From: Vreelandella piezotolerans
GTDB taxonomy: Bacteria > Pseudomonadota > Gammaproteobacteria > Pseudomonadales > Halomonadaceae
Length of the DNA stretch: 64,000 nt
Reading direction: 5' to 3'
NCBI RefSeq assembly: GCF_012427705.1
Contig: NZ_CP048602.1
Coordinates: 248,001-312,000, forward strand
The notes under the pieces were generated by a model. It did not search any database. It was not told the DNA's origin and saw nothing but the letters and a program-made list of their open reading frames with translations. Each line of letters opens with the position of its first letter. The stretch's first letter is position 1. This document shows positions 27,203 to 37,022 of this stretch, one piece after another. The position numbers and the translations under genes are program-made.

Positions 27203-27460
27203 ATGGCACATAAAAAGGCAGCCGGCTCCACGCGTAACGGTCGCGATTCCGAATCCAAACGCCTTGGTGTGAAACTGTACGGTGGCCAAGCGGCAACCGC
27301 CGGTAACATCATCGTTCGTCAGCGCGGCACGCGTTTCCATGCTGGCACGGGCGTTGGCGTTGGTCGCGACTACACGCTGTTCGCGCTGAACGATGGCGTC
27401 GTGAAGTTCGAGACCAAAGGTCCGAAGAACCGTAAATTCGTCAGCATCGTGTCTGCCTAA
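27203..27460 (+). CDS. rpmA: 50S ribosomal protein L27
   Basis: The 85-aa protein begins [20 protein letters not shown] and contains the [18 protein letters not shown] motif of L27, whose N-terminus reaches the peptidyl-transferase centre. AGGAGG lies upstream of the ATG. It is followed by a strong terminator, separating it from obgE. Confidence 0.98.
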   Translation: MAHKKAAGSTRNGRDSESKRLGVKLYGGQAATAGNIIVRQRGTRFHAGTGVGVGRDYTLFALNDGVVKFETKGPKNRKFVSIVSA

Positions 27461-27519
27461 GCAGCCACGATCGCGGTGTGTAAGTTATCTTGGGTAATTT
27501 ACGCAGTGTGAAGATGACG

Positions 27520-27550
27520 AAAAAAAGCCCCGCCATGGCGGGGCTTTTTT
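27520..27550. terminator. Terminator after rpmA
   Basis: A6-GCCCCGCC pairs with GGCGGGGC-T6 around AT; strong and symmetrical. Confidence 0.92.
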
Positions 27551-27592
27551 GTCTTTTCGATCCCTTTGGCCCGCATGAAGCGGGAGGGATAG

Positions 27593-28825
<1,233 letters not shown>

Positions 28826-28864
28826 ACGGCAGGCATGCCGACCAGGATGAATCGCGTGAGCGCA

Positions 28865-30025
28865 ATGGCGTGGGAGAGTCGCGACGTGGAACACAACGAG
28901 CAGTTGCCGGGCCGTGAGGCGCTGAGTAGTGCCCGCCGGATAGTGGTCAAGATTGGCAGCGCGCTGCTCACCAACGATGGCCGCGGGCTGGACGAAGCGG
29001 CCATCGGCGGGTGGGTGGATCAAATTGCTGCCTTGCATCAGCAGGGTATCGATGTGGTGTTGGTCTCTTCGGGAGCCGTGGCGGCAGGCATGGTGCGCCT
29101 AGGCTGGCAGGCGCGCCCCAGCGCCGTGCACGAGCTTCAGGCGGCGGCAGCCGTAGGGCAGAACGGGCTCACCCAGTGCTACGAGCAGCACTTTGCTCGC
29201 CACGGCATGCTCACTGCGCAAATTCTGCTTACCCACGACGATCTCTCTAACCGTAAGCGCTATCTCAATGCGCTCTCGGCGCTGCGTACCCTGGTGGAGA
29301 TGCGCGTGGTGCCGGTGATCAACGAAAACGATACCGTCGTCACCGACGAGATCCGCTTCGGCGATAACGACACACTGGGCGCGCTGGTGGCCAACCTCCT
29401 GGAAGCCGATGCGCTGCTGCTACTCACTGACCAGGAAGGCCTGTTCGATGCCGACCCGCGTCATGATCCGTCGGCCACGCTGATTGCCGAAGGGCGAGCC
29501 GACGACCCGCGTTTGGCCGCCGTCGCGGGCAGCGGTGGCGCGCTGGGGCGCGGGGGCATGAGCACCAAGGTGCGTGCAGCGCAGCTCGCGGCGCGCTCCG
29601 GCGCGGTGACCGTGATTGCCAGCGGCCGCCAGCCGGACGTCATCACCCGCCTCATGGGCGGCGAAGCGTTGGGTACGCTGCTGCGCCCGGATCAGGCGCC
29701 GATGGCCGCGCGTAAGCGCTGGCTAGCAGGGCAGCTACAGGTGCGCGGTACTCTGGTGCTGGATGCGGGCGCGGTCAACGTGCTGCGCGACAAAGGCTCC
29801 AGTCTGCTAGCCGTGGGTGTACGGGACGTTCAGGGCAGTTTCAAGCGTGGCGACATGGTGCTCTGTGTGGATGAACAAGGTGCCCGCGTGGCCAAGGGCT
29901 TGATCAACTACGGTGCCGATGAGGCGCGCCAGCTAGCAGGCCAACCCAGCCATCAGATCGAAGCCATTCTCGGCTACGTGGAAGCCCACGAGCTCATCCA
30001 TCGCGACAATCTCGTGGTGATCTAA
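28865..30025 (+). CDS. proB: Glutamate 5-kinase
   Basis: The protein has an amino-acid kinase domain ([52 protein letters not shown]) followed by a C-terminal PUA domain (about the last 100 residues, ending NLVVI). It catalyses the first step of proline synthesis from glutamate, relevant to osmoadaptation. Start choice is uncertain: ATG 28865 has GTGAG upstream, but in-frame starts at 28835 and 28847 are possible; the conserved part begins about 22 codons later. Confidence 0.95.
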   Translation: MAWESRDVEHNEQLPGREALSSARRIVVKIGSALLTNDGRGLDEAAIGGWVDQIAALHQQGIDVVLVSSGAVAAGMVRLGWQARPSAVHELQAAAAVGQNGLTQCYEQHFARHGMLTAQILLTHDDLSNRKRYLNALSALRTLVEMRVVPVINENDTVVTDEIRFGDNDTLGALVANLLEADALLLLTDQEGLFDADPRHDPSATLIAEGRADDPRLAAVAGSGGALGRGGMSTKVRAAQLAARSGAVTVIASGRQPDVITRLMGGEALGTLLRPDQAPMAARKRWLAGQLQVRGTLVLDAGAVNVLRDKGSSLLAVGVRDVQGSFKRGDMVLCVDEQGARVAKGLINYGADEARQLAGQPSHQIEAILGYVEAHELIHRDNLVVI

Positions 30026-30033
30026 ACGTTAGG

Positions 30034-31029
30034 TTAACCGCGCCGTTTGGGCGGCAGCGGTATTTGGTGCGGCCAGTCGTCGGGCACCACCATCAGCCGC
30101 GTTAGCGGCCTCTCTTCGTAATGCGCTCCCTCCTGCTCTTTCTGTGGATCGTACAGCATCACTTGCTGCGGTCCGTAGCGGTCGACCTGTGCCATCACGT
30201 CTGGCATCCGCTGTTTGGCAGCGCCAAAGGCGTCGAGCGGTGGAGGGGCTAACCAGTGGGGCTTGGTAAGTCTGGCGAGCTGCAGCGCCGTGCTGTAATG
30301 CTTGGCGACACTGGGCCAAGCATGCTGATGGCACCACCATCCACGCCGATGCTCGGCCGTGGCGCCCGCGGGGGGCGGCAGCGTTGCGTGCCAGGGGTAA
30401 AACAGCACGCCAGGAAGGGCTAGCCGTTGAGTGAGCCGTGCGCTGAGCGTTGTCGGCTCTGCGATGTCACGGGGCGCTAGCCAGTGCGCCATGGCAGTCT
30501 TTGCCTGAGGCGTACGGGAGAGCGGTAGCTGATGATGTAAAAGATGGCTGTACTTCAGCGCTAAGCTGTCCAAGCCCCCGGGGCCAATCCAACGACTTTG
30601 GCACGCGGCGTCTCCTGGCCCTTCAGGCAGGCCGAGATAGAACTTGATCGCCACTTCCAAATGAACCGGAGCCGGGTTTTCCCGAGTACGGTAGAGCATG
30701 TCCAGCTCACCCAGGGTGTTTCGTCGATGGGTAATGCGCAGATTGTGGGCCAGCAGGCGAGTGTTGGGCGCGTTATCCAGCAGCAAATGCCAAAGCCGCT
30801 CATGGTAGTGCCCCATGCGGGTGGCGAGCTGGCCATCGAGCGCGGCGACATTGGGCGCTAGTGTTTGCAACCACGCCTGCTGCCCGCCATCGAGACCCAA
30901 TGTGGCATTGCTGGGGCGGCCGGGGTAGTTGCCCAGCGCCACGAGGTCCGGTGTTGCCAGCAGCCACGCCATATCGCGCAGTACGGCGTGGTGAATCCTA
31001 TCGCTGACACCTTCGGCAGAGGTCGTCAA
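30034..31029 (-). CDS. DUF1853 family protein
   Basis: The 331-aa soluble protein matches DUF1853: N-terminal VLRDMAWLLATPDLV, central NTLGELDMLYR and the conserved HLEVAIKFYLGL, with C-terminal YGPQQVMLYDPQ. The GELD ... EVAIKF pattern resembles a PD-(D/E)xK nuclease core (D, ExK), so a nuclease fold is possible. Function is unknown. It is convergent with proB, 8 bp apart, with no terminator visible between them. Confidence 0.85.
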   Translation of the reverse strand: MTTSAEGVSDRIHHAVLRDMAWLLATPDLVALGNYPGRPSNATLGLDGGQQAWLQTLAPNVAALDGQLATRMGHYHERLWHLLLDNAPNTRLLAHNLRITHRRNTLGELDMLYRTRENPAPVHLEVAIKFYLGLPEGPGDAACQSRWIGPGGLDSLALKYSHLLHHQLPLSRTPQAKTAMAHWLAPRDIAEPTTLSARLTQRLALPGVLFYPWHATLPPPAGATAEHRRGWWCHQHAWPSVAKHYSTALQLARLTKPHWLAPPPLDAFGAAKQRMPDVMAQVDRYGPQQVMLYDPQKEQEGAHYEERPLTRLMVVPDDWPHQIPLPPKRRG

Positions 31030-31142
31030 ACGTCTCTCCTATCAAGGGGGCTCGAGAGGCGACTGAGTCAGCCGCTTGCTGCTACGCTAAACACAATACC
31101 TCGTGATGCCAATAAAATCCCTACCGAGCAAAGGAGTGTTGC

Positions 31143-32492
31143 ATGGGCAGTCGCAAGTCGAAAAAGAAAACGTCTAAAACGCACAAGTCCTCGGCGATAA
31201 CGTCCGCCAATCATGCGCCACAGCAGCTAACCCCTGAGACGGGCGCCGCGCTATTCGAGGATGCTCGCTCGCGGCTTGAAACGGTGTTCAAAGCGCTGGA
31301 AATTCATCCCGATGCCCAGGCCCGGCTGATGCAGCCTAGCCTCTCGCTGCAAGTGAGCGTGCCGGTCCGTATGGACGACGGTAGCTTGAAGGCGTTTCCC
31401 GCTTGGCGGGTGCAGTACGACACCAGCCTCGGCCCGGCCAAGGGCGGCGTGCGCTTCCACCCGGATGTGAATCAGCATGAGGTGACTACGCTGAGCTTTT
31501 GGATGGCCGTCAAGTGCGCCGTAGTGGGGCTGCCCTATGGCGGGGGTAAAGGTGGCGTGCAGGTGGATGCCAAGGCGCTATCGTCATTGGAGCGTGAGCG
31601 CTTGGCGCGCGGCTATATCCGCGCTATTGCCGATATCATGGGGCCCGACCGTGACATTCCCGCTCCGGACGTAAACACCGATGCCACCGTCATGGGCTGG
31701 ATGATCGATGAGTACGAGCAGATTCGACGTGCCCAGGCGCCCGCAGCGATCACCGGAAAACCGCTCTCACTGGGTGGCTCGCCGGGGCGCGTCGAGGCCA
31801 CGGGGCGCGGAGCGCTCACCGTACTGGACCTATGGGCTGAGCGCGAGGAGCGCACGCCCGAAGAGACCACCCTCGCCGTGCAAGGATTTGGTAATGCGGC
31901 TTTCCATTTTGCGCGCCTGGCAAGCCAGCGTGGCTATAAAGTGGTCGCGGTCTCCGATTCGAGTGGCGCGATCTACCATGCCGACGGGCTGGATATCGAC
32001 GCGGCGAAAGAGGATAAGCAACAGCACGGCAAGCTGTCCAAAAGCCAGCAGGGCAAAGCCATGTCGGGGGATGAGTTACTGGGGCTGGAGGTCGATGTGC
32101 TGGTGCTCGCCGCGCTGGAAAATCAGCTGCACCGCGACAATGTCGACGAGGTGAAGGCTGGCGCGGTGCTCGAAATTGCCAACGGGCCGCTCACTAGCGA
32201 AGCGGATACCGCACTGGAAAAACGGAACATTCCGGTGCTGCCTGACGTGCTGGCGAATACCGGCGGCGTCATCGTGAGTTACTTCGAGTGGCTGCAAAAC
32301 CGCGCTGGAGAAAAATGGCACGAGAGCGAGGTCAATCAGCGCTTGGATGACCGACTTGGCGATGAAGCCAAGCGAGTGCTGCTCAGGGCGGAAAAAGAGC
32401 AGGTGACGTATCGACAAGCCGCCTATCGCCAGGGCATCGAGCGGATTGCGGAAGCCATCATGGCGCGAGGTAACTGCCAGGACTGCCGCTAG
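31143..32492 (+). CDS. Glu/Leu/Phe/Val dehydrogenase (glutamate dehydrogenase)
   Basis: The 449-aa protein has the catalytic region LGPAKGGVRFHPDVNQHEV and MAVKCAVVGLPYGGGKGGV (active-site Lys), then a Rossmann NAD(P) domain with VQGFGNAAFHFARL. It interconverts glutamate and 2-oxoglutarate plus ammonia. The first ~20 residues are unusually Lys/Ser-rich (MGSRKSKKKTSKTHKSS), unlike the family. GGAGTG precedes the ATG. A strong hairpin follows the stop. Confidence 0.92.
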   Translation: MGSRKSKKKTSKTHKSSAITSANHAPQQLTPETGAALFEDARSRLETVFKALEIHPDAQARLMQPSLSLQVSVPVRMDDGSLKAFPAWRVQYDTSLGPAKGGVRFHPDVNQHEVTTLSFWMAVKCAVVGLPYGGGKGGVQVDAKALSSLERERLARGYIRAIADIMGPDRDIPAPDVNTDATVMGWMIDEYEQIRRAQAPAAITGKPLSLGGSPGRVEATGRGALTVLDLWAEREERTPEETTLAVQGFGNAAFHFARLASQRGYKVVAVSDSSGAIYHADGLDIDAAKEDKQQHGKLSKSQQGKAMSGDELLGLEVDVLVLAALENQLHRDNVDEVKAGAVLEIANGPLTSEADTALEKRNIPVLPDVLANTGGVIVSYFEWLQNRAGEKWHESEVNQRLDDRLGDEAKRVLLRAEKEQVTYRQAAYRQGIERIAEAIMARGNCQDCR

Positions 32493-32516
32493 TCAGCGAA
32501 GCGATACAGCGCAACG

Positions 32517-32546
32517 TCAGCGGCGGGCCCGAAGGCCCGCCGCTGA
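32517..32546. terminator. Perfect 13-bp hairpin after glutamate dehydrogenase
   Basis: TCAGCGGCGGGCC pairs perfectly with GGCCCGCCGCTGA around a CGAA tetraloop. There is no T-run, but the hairpin lies between convergent genes and probably limits read-through in both directions. Confidence 0.7.
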
Positions 32547-32595
32547 TGGAGTGTTAGCCCCGGGGTGCTAACGAGAACGTGTATTACTCGAGCGA

Positions 32596-32880
32596 TCAGT
32601 CGCGATCCATCTGGGTCACTTCAAAGGAGCCCTGGCGGAGGCTCAACTCTAGTTCGCGACCGTTCTGCTCTCGGCCTTCGACGTCGATGATGCCGCTTTT
32701 ATCGATATCGATGCTTTCGAATTCGGTCATGCCTTCTTGGCTCGCGGCATTGAGTGCTTGGCGAACATCCTCTTCGCTCATGCCCCAAGCACCGGTAATC
32801 AAGCGCTTACGTTCTTCCTGCAGGGTGTCGCCGTTATCGATGGAGAAATCCACCTCGGCGTACCACTCGTCGTACTGTTC
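32596..32880 (-). pseudogene. 3' fragment of a PepSY-like secreted protein gene, split by the island
   Basis: This open frame encodes EQYDEWYAEVDFSIDNGDTL and continues to the end of the protein (QGSFEVTQMDRD). It matches the second half of the intact island-borne homologue at 54,553-55,029 and has no signal peptide or ribosome binding site. Its missing first half lies 30.6 kb away at 63,435-63,644 in the same orientation. The fragment ends at the island junction. Any ATG inside it (32,853) is unlikely to be used. Confidence 0.9.
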
Positions 32881-32905
32881 TAGGAGCTAAAAACATAAGG
32901 TGCGT
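32878..32905. repeat. Island left end: attachment core and terminal inverted repeat
   Basis: The plus strand reads TTCTAG at 32,878-32,883, close to TTCTAA at 63,435-63,440 on the other side, so a short directly repeated core flanks the element. Reading inward, this end has TAGGAGC then CATAAGGTGC; the right end read inward on the minus strand has TAGAAGC then AATAAAGATGC. These are imperfect terminal inverted repeats. The exact crossover is uncertain by a few bases. Confidence 0.6.
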
Positions 32906-33429
32906 GAGTGAGTGATGCTATAAGCTGTTGTTTTATATAGCATAAAATTTATTTCGAGTGTGATTTGATGCACTATTATTCTAATAAAAGTAACTTTAAC
33001 TGCTGAGCAGAGGTTTTTACTCTTTTTAAGGCACTAAAATTCTTAATGTTAGCAGGAACGTCTATTGAGCCGTTCTTTGACAGGTCCACAACGTATCAGA
33101 CCACTTTTTGGCTATTTCGTTGTTATATTTCTTCATGCCATAATTAATACTCGGCAATTATGAGCGAGTCATCCTCAAGGGAGGCGAGGCCCTAAAGGTG
33201 AGCCTAAGTCATTCCTACTGGTTCTTCTGTCGAGCCACCTAAGATCTATGCGTGATATACGACTTTGTCAGGAATTTCAGATTAGCTACTTTACCCAGCA
33301 ACCATGTAAATGCCCACTTTCTCCTTTTATCTTAAGTATAAATTAATTCTTTAAAATTAAATCTTTGAAGTTATAGTTATTATAAAGCGACGACGAGTGT
33401 CGAGTCTTTAGGATTATCACCTGGAGAGG
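32906..33429. other. AT-rich non-coding left arm of the island
   Basis: About 520 bp with no supported gene on either strand. A short hairpin (CGAC-GAGT-GTCG, near 33,391) just beyond the helicase stop may act as a weak terminator. The rest may contain recombinase accessory sites, but I see no repeat matching the 63,300-63,330 palindrome. Confidence 0.4.
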
Positions 33430-34809
33430 TTATATCAGCGACAAGAGGTACTGCCGGTAGTATTGAGAAAAGCTCAGCGTCAGTAATGAAGCCTCTTTAA
33501 CTTGCAGTTCGCTCTTTCTATTCTGGCCTTTTACGGAAAGGGAGTTTTCTTCTCTTTCTTTTGCGCCCTCGGTATTGCCATTGGCGTGCTCAGCGTGGAA
33601 TTTAGTTAGACGATCATTAAGCGTTTTTGCCTGCAGCGTGGATTGATCCTCGGGAAGATCATTCGCGATTCTTTGTGAGTATTTACGCAAGGTTGGCTCA
33701 GCGATCACGTAAAGCCACGCCTCCCGATCCTCAATCCCCATCTTTCTTAAAATACGGCCAAGAACCTGCCTGTAGTGAAGCTCGGTGCGAATGCGACTGA
33801 GGTAACAGCACACAGAAAGTCGCTGAATATCAGTGCCTTCAGAAATCATACTAACCGCTACAATCCAGCAGGTGTTGTCATGCCGAAACCGGTCGATTAG
33901 TTGCTGAGCCCGAGGTATTTTACTGGTGACCACGACATAGCTTTGATGCTTGGCATGCAGTAGCCCAGCTATTTGGTGGGCATGCTCAATGTCCGTCGCC
34001 ACCACTAGTCCCCCTGCTTGAGGGGTCTTTTGTCGGGTTTCACTCAGCTGCAGAATACCTATATCCAGTACAGCATTGAGGATGTCGTCATGTCGCAACA
34101 GGTCTTCGTAGCTAACAGGTGACTCACTGAGTAGTTGAGAGAAGCATGAAAACCCTCGAACAGACTCGGTGTTTTCTTTTTCCTCGACGAGCCTGATTAG
34201 AGGATTATCGATCAGCGTAATCCGCGGGGTTCTGCACACACCCTCGTTCACAGCACTTTGTAGGTCATAACGATAGTCACAGATCAGCTGCCCTTCTGGA
34301 TTGGAGTAGCGTGCCAACGCAATAGGAAGGTCATCAGAACGCCAAGGGGTTCCAGACAAGCCGAGTGTATAAGTTGCTTGCTCCTGGATATTCCGAATAA
34401 TCTGCTGCCCCCATGTGTTACTAAGGAGAGGATCATGACCTGCGCAGTGATGAATTTCGTCGAAGATAGCTAAAACACGGAATTTTTTAAAAATATCCCA
34501 AAATTCTTCCTGCTGATATTCCATCGACTGGTACGTATAAGCGGCGCCTGCAGATGCAATGACGTTTCCAAAGCGCTGATTTAAAACAGCAGAAAACGTG
34601 CGCTGCATACCTGCAACTACCTCCCGTGTAGGGGCAAAGCAGATAACGAAGTCGATAAATTGTTCTTCAAGTAGCCACCTGGCCAATTCGGCAGCAAGAC
34701 GCGTTTTCCCGCTGCCGGGGGTTGCCTGAACGAAATAATCACGGTGACTCTGATAGTGTGCTTTGGCCTTATCTAAACAATCCACCTGCCACTTCCGCAG
34801 TGCAATCAT
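33430..34809 (-). CDS. SF2 DEAD/DEAH-box helicase, candidate defence effector
   Basis: The 459-aa protein has motif I ATPGSGKTRLA, motif Ia-like FAPTREVV, motif II DEIHH, motif III LSGTPW, and C-terminal SMISEGTDIQ and YRQVLGRILRKMG (motifs V and VI). It is a compact RecA1-RecA2 helicase like the translocase of type I/III restriction enzymes, but with no visible nuclease or methylase domain. The C-terminal ~90 residues are unrelated to known domains. Its ATG overlaps the stop of the winged-helix gene (ATGA), so the two products are coupled. Function as antiphage or DNA processing is inferred from context. Confidence 0.8.
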   Translation of the reverse strand: MIALRKWQVDCLDKAKAHYQSHRDYFVQATPGSGKTRLAAELARWLLEEQFIDFVICFAPTREVVAGMQRTFSAVLNQRFGNVIASAGAAYTYQSMEYQQEEFWDIFKKFRVLAIFDEIHHCAGHDPLLSNTWGQQIIRNIQEQATYTLGLSGTPWRSDDLPIALARYSNPEGQLICDYRYDLQSAVNEGVCRTPRITLIDNPLIRLVEEKENTESVRGFSCFSQLLSESPVSYEDLLRHDDILNAVLDIGILQLSETRQKTPQAGGLVVATDIEHAHQIAGLLHAKHQSYVVVTSKIPRAQQLIDRFRHDNTCWIVAVSMISEGTDIQRLSVCCYLSRIRTELHYRQVLGRILRKMGIEDREAWLYVIAEPTLRKYSQRIANDLPEDQSTLQAKTLNDRLTKFHAEHANGNTEGAKEREENSLSVKGQNRKSELQVKEASLLTLSFSQYYRQYLLSLI

Positions 34810-35417
34810 GAGTCACTGAGGCGGCCTATGGCCTTTTCTAAAGCGCTGACATGGCCTAAAAGACGTGAGCTACGCTCGTGTGCACTGCGGTAGTCAATTG
34901 AAAGGCTATTATTAAGCTCTGGATGTTCCTTCATAAGCTGCTGGAAGGCCTCCACTTCACCTAAAGATTCCAAAAATCGGCTTTGCGCCTCATTTAACTT
35001 TTTTTCCAATACCGTGTAGCTATTAGCAGGCGCCTTCAGTGCTTGCCTGTTTTCTTCGCTACTTGGCTGGCTCGAATCATTGATGACTGGCTCATTCGGT
35101 GTTTGAGGGTGTGTGCGCTGAAGCCACTTGGCAAAGTCATCTTCAGGATTGCCAAGATCAGCTTCCAGCAGCGCAGCACCCACATGGTACAGCTGACCGC
35201 GCTTACGTCTCTCGCTGTCCTTCTCAACAAAATGAGCCTTAACCAGCTTTTTGATTCGTTCATAAATGAAGCGTCGCAGTGGTGCTTTGTGTACAGGATT
35301 AACGCTGTATAGCTCCAGATACTGATCCCGAAGGCTTTGAACACAGAATGTGGAGTTTTCTGGCTTCAGCAAGAGCTGAATGATTCGCCGATCTATGCTC
35401 GGGAGGTTACGGGACAT
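34806..35417 (-). CDS. Winged-helix/coiled-coil protein, partner of the helicase
   Basis: From ATG 35417 the protein is about 203 aa. Residues ~5-85 look like a winged-helix fold (IDRRIIQLLLKP ... RRFIYERIKKLVKAHFVEKD), a Ser/Pro/Asn-rich linker follows, and the last ~80 residues form amphipathic helices (coiled coil). The frame is open to 35,492, but the promoter -10 box lies within that stretch, so the upstream start is excluded; ATG 35429 is a second possibility. I recognise no family. It is cotranscribed with the helicase and may be its DNA-targeting subunit. Confidence 0.65.
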   Translation of the reverse strand: MSRNLPSIDRRIIQLLLKPENSTFCVQSLRDQYLELYSVNPVHKAPLRRFIYERIKKLVKAHFVEKDSERRKRGQLYHVGAALLEADLGNPEDDFAKWLQRTHPQTPNEPVINDSSQPSSEENRQALKAPANSYTVLEKKLNEAQSRFLESLGEVEAFQQLMKEHPELNNSLSIDYRSAHERSSRLLGHVSALEKAIGRLSDS

Positions 35418-35448
35418 GGGTATGGGCATCAAAGGAGTGAAAATACGG

Positions 35449-35477
35449 ATTATAAGCCGTGGCTTGATAGGCCGCAA
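35449..35477 (-). promoter_or_regulatory. Sigma-70 promoter for the winged-helix/helicase operon
   Basis: On the minus strand TTGCGG (35,477-35,472), 17-bp spacer, then perfect TATAAT (35,454-35,449). Transcription would begin near 35,442, giving a short leader before the ATG at 35,429 or 35,417. Confidence 0.75.
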
Positions 35478-35491
35478 CGCTCGATAGTTCA

Positions 35492-35512
35492 TGCCTCATG
35501 ACCAATGAGGCA
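35492..35512. promoter_or_regulatory. 21-bp palindromic operator of the XRE regulator
   Basis: A perfect inverted repeat TGCCTCAT-N5-ATGAGGCA ends three bases before the XRE start codon and begins 14 bp upstream of the divergent -35 box. That position suits autoregulation by the XRE protein and control of the helicase operon. Its use as ribosome-binding region (GAGG inside the right arm) would let bound protein also block translation initiation. Confidence 0.7.
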
Positions 35513-35515
35513 GAT

Positions 35516-35788
35516 ATGGAAGAGCTGGCATTCGCTATCGGGAAAAATATTAGAGAAAAGCGCCGAGCGAATGGCCTCCCTCAGGATCGCTTTGCATTAG
35601 TAGCAGGCATTGATCGTAGCTATATGGGAAGGATCGAGCGTGGAGAAGTGAGCATCACTATTGAGAAACTGTATAGGATCGCAGCGGCCTTGCAGTGCGA
35701 GCCGACAACTCTTCTCCCTAGGATGTCTTCCGTCAGCTTGCCAGCTCCTCAGAAGTCAAATAAAGATGGACGTAACCAAGGCCGATAG
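35516..35788 (+). CDS. XRE-family regulator (restriction-controller-like)
   Basis: The 90-aa protein consists of a Cro/C1-type HTH at ~8-62 (IREKRRANGLPQDRFALVAG, IDRSYMGRIERGEVSITIEK) plus a short basic tail. It resembles C proteins that control restriction-modification genes. I start at ATG 35516, with GAGG five bases upstream, rather than ATG 35498, because the palindromic operator covers 35,492-35,512. It is divergent from the winged-helix/helicase operon and probably sets its expression. Confidence 0.85.
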   Translation: MEELAFAIGKNIREKRRANGLPQDRFALVAGIDRSYMGRIERGEVSITIEKLYRIAAALQCEPTTLLPRMSSVSLPAPQKSNKDGRNQGR

Positions 35789-35969
35789 CCTTTTCGAGAT
35801 TAGAATTTATTCGGTAGCCGCTTGATGTGGCGTTGTCACACAAGTCATGCACAACAGTAGCCAAACATATATAAAACTAGCGACTACCACTCTCGCTAAC
35901 TTTTTTCATTAATTTCAAAATCTTATCACTATCCTAAGCTGCTTCTACAAAGCGCCACTTTGCTAATAC
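35789..35969. other. AT-rich spacer
   Basis: No gene seen; short gap between the XRE gene and the convergent 75-aa gene, without a clear terminator. Confidence 0.3.
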
Positions 35970-36197
35970 TTAGAATTCGTCTTCATTAATTAGCCGAAAC
36001 ACCATTCGCTTAGCATGACTCAGGTCACTCTTAGCCAGGACGTGCCAATCGTATACTTCGCTTCCCGGCACCATTTCCTGCCCCACTGCACTACGGTCTC
36101 GCTCGAAACGAAACCTCGTTCCAGCAGGTGACTGCCACTCAACAACGTTGTCACCGCTAAAAACCGGTTTCAAATCACTTATTTTTCGTATGCCCAC
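35970..36197 (-). CDS. Hypothetical protein (75 aa)
   Basis: It starts at GTG 36197 with GAGG eight bases upstream. It contains DNVVEWQSPAGTRFRFERDR and a C-terminal VFRLINEDEF. It is a small, probably beta-rich soluble protein, with no signal peptide or DNA-binding motif visible. I recognise no family. Similar small orphan genes are common between defence modules of islands. Confidence 0.45.
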   Translation of the reverse strand: MGIRKISDLKPVFSGDNVVEWQSPAGTRFRFERDRSAVGQEMVPGSEVYDWHVLAKSDLSHAKRMVFRLINEDEF

Positions 36198-36654
36198 CGT
36201 GGCTGCCTCTTTCCAATATCAGAATTTTTTGTAATCCACTTTCTTGAGAAACACTAACTCGTACTATCCTATGCGGTAGCCTAAATCATATTCACTCATC
36301 GCTGAAAAATGATGCGACACGAAAACATTCTTACAGCCTTAGGCGGCCTGGAGCTGAACCAAGCGATACCGTGCACCTGTGATTCGCTCAACCAGCCGTG
36401 AGAACCGTCAAAGCTCTGCCAGCGAAGCAATCACTCTGGCACCTGAAGAACGACATTCGATAGGAAAGGTAGTTCCTTAGATACTAGAATCGCGCTTATC
36501 GGTTCTAGAAAGCGAACAGCCGAAAGATCATGAGAAAGACTGGAAGTGCTGCATTATTAAGCAAAGAAGGCGCTTGTCAGGGTGGCGATCATTCGTTTGC
36601 TGACTGCGTTATGGCGGCCCCGCCGCTCTTTAATCATTAAGGTAGGCTATCGAA
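36198..36654. other. Non-coding stretch, possibly degraded genes
   Basis: About 450 bp without a credible ORF on either strand. It may hold remnants of an upstream partner for the ParS/MbcA-like gene, but I could not reconstruct a protein in any frame. Confidence 0.3.
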
Positions 36655-36954
36655 GTGGCACCTATTGAACCTAAACAGAAAAGTATCGAAGCTATTCCTG
36701 ACCCATCAAACACATCAGGTAAAAACGAGCAACCAATCAAGGTGAATCAAGAGCTTGAGCGACTGAGTAGAGTCGCACACACCAGCATACTAGCTCTACA
36801 TGTGTGGGAGGATGCAGACGCCGCTATTACCTGGCTGTCCCGGCCTAACCAGTCGTTGAACGGCCAAATTCCGTTGGTACTTTGCGAGACTGAATCAGGT
36901 AAGAAGCAAGTGCAGCGCGTGTTACATGCTCTGGAGTGGGGCAGCCCTCCATGA
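36655..36954 (+). CDS. ParS/MbcA-type (DUF2384) antitoxin-like domain protein, orphan
   Basis: The 99-aa protein starts at GTG 36655. Its C-terminal half (WLSRPNQSLNGQIPLVLCET then SGKKQVQRVLHALEWG) matches the DUF2384 toxin-binding domain of Xre/MbcA/ParS antitoxins of RES/ParT-type NAD-attacking toxins. The usual N-terminal HTH is missing, and the first ~35 residues are polar and low-complexity. No RES-domain toxin gene is adjacent. It may be a decayed antitoxin, an anti-toxin decoy, or a domain reused for another purpose. Confidence 0.6.
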   Translation: MAPIEPKQKSIEAIPDPSNTSGKNEQPIKVNQELERLSRVAHTSILALHVWEDADAAITWLSRPNQSLNGQIPLVLCETESGKKQVQRVLHALEWGSPP

Positions 36955-36993
36955 TTTATTGTTTAGCATGGACATCATGTGTGCGGCAAATAA

Positions 36994-37011
36994 CGGCCAA
37001 GAGCGGACGTT
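36994..37011 (+). repeat. Left copy of an 18-bp inverted motif flanking the integron-like segment
   Basis: CGGCCAAGAGCGGACGTT here is an imperfect inverted match (15 of 18) to the motif at 44,161-44,178. The pair brackets the two attC-like sites and the STAND gene. Confidence 0.5.
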
Positions 37012-37022
37012 GAGGCAATGCT

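Noticed and set aside
35498..35515. Upstream start of the XRE gene
   Set aside because: Lies within the palindromic operator; ATG 35516 has GAGG at the right distance and matches the usual XRE length.
36198..36654. RES/ParT toxin partner for the ParS/MbcA-like protein
   Set aside because: No frame on either strand gives a RES-like protein; if present it has decayed beyond recognition.
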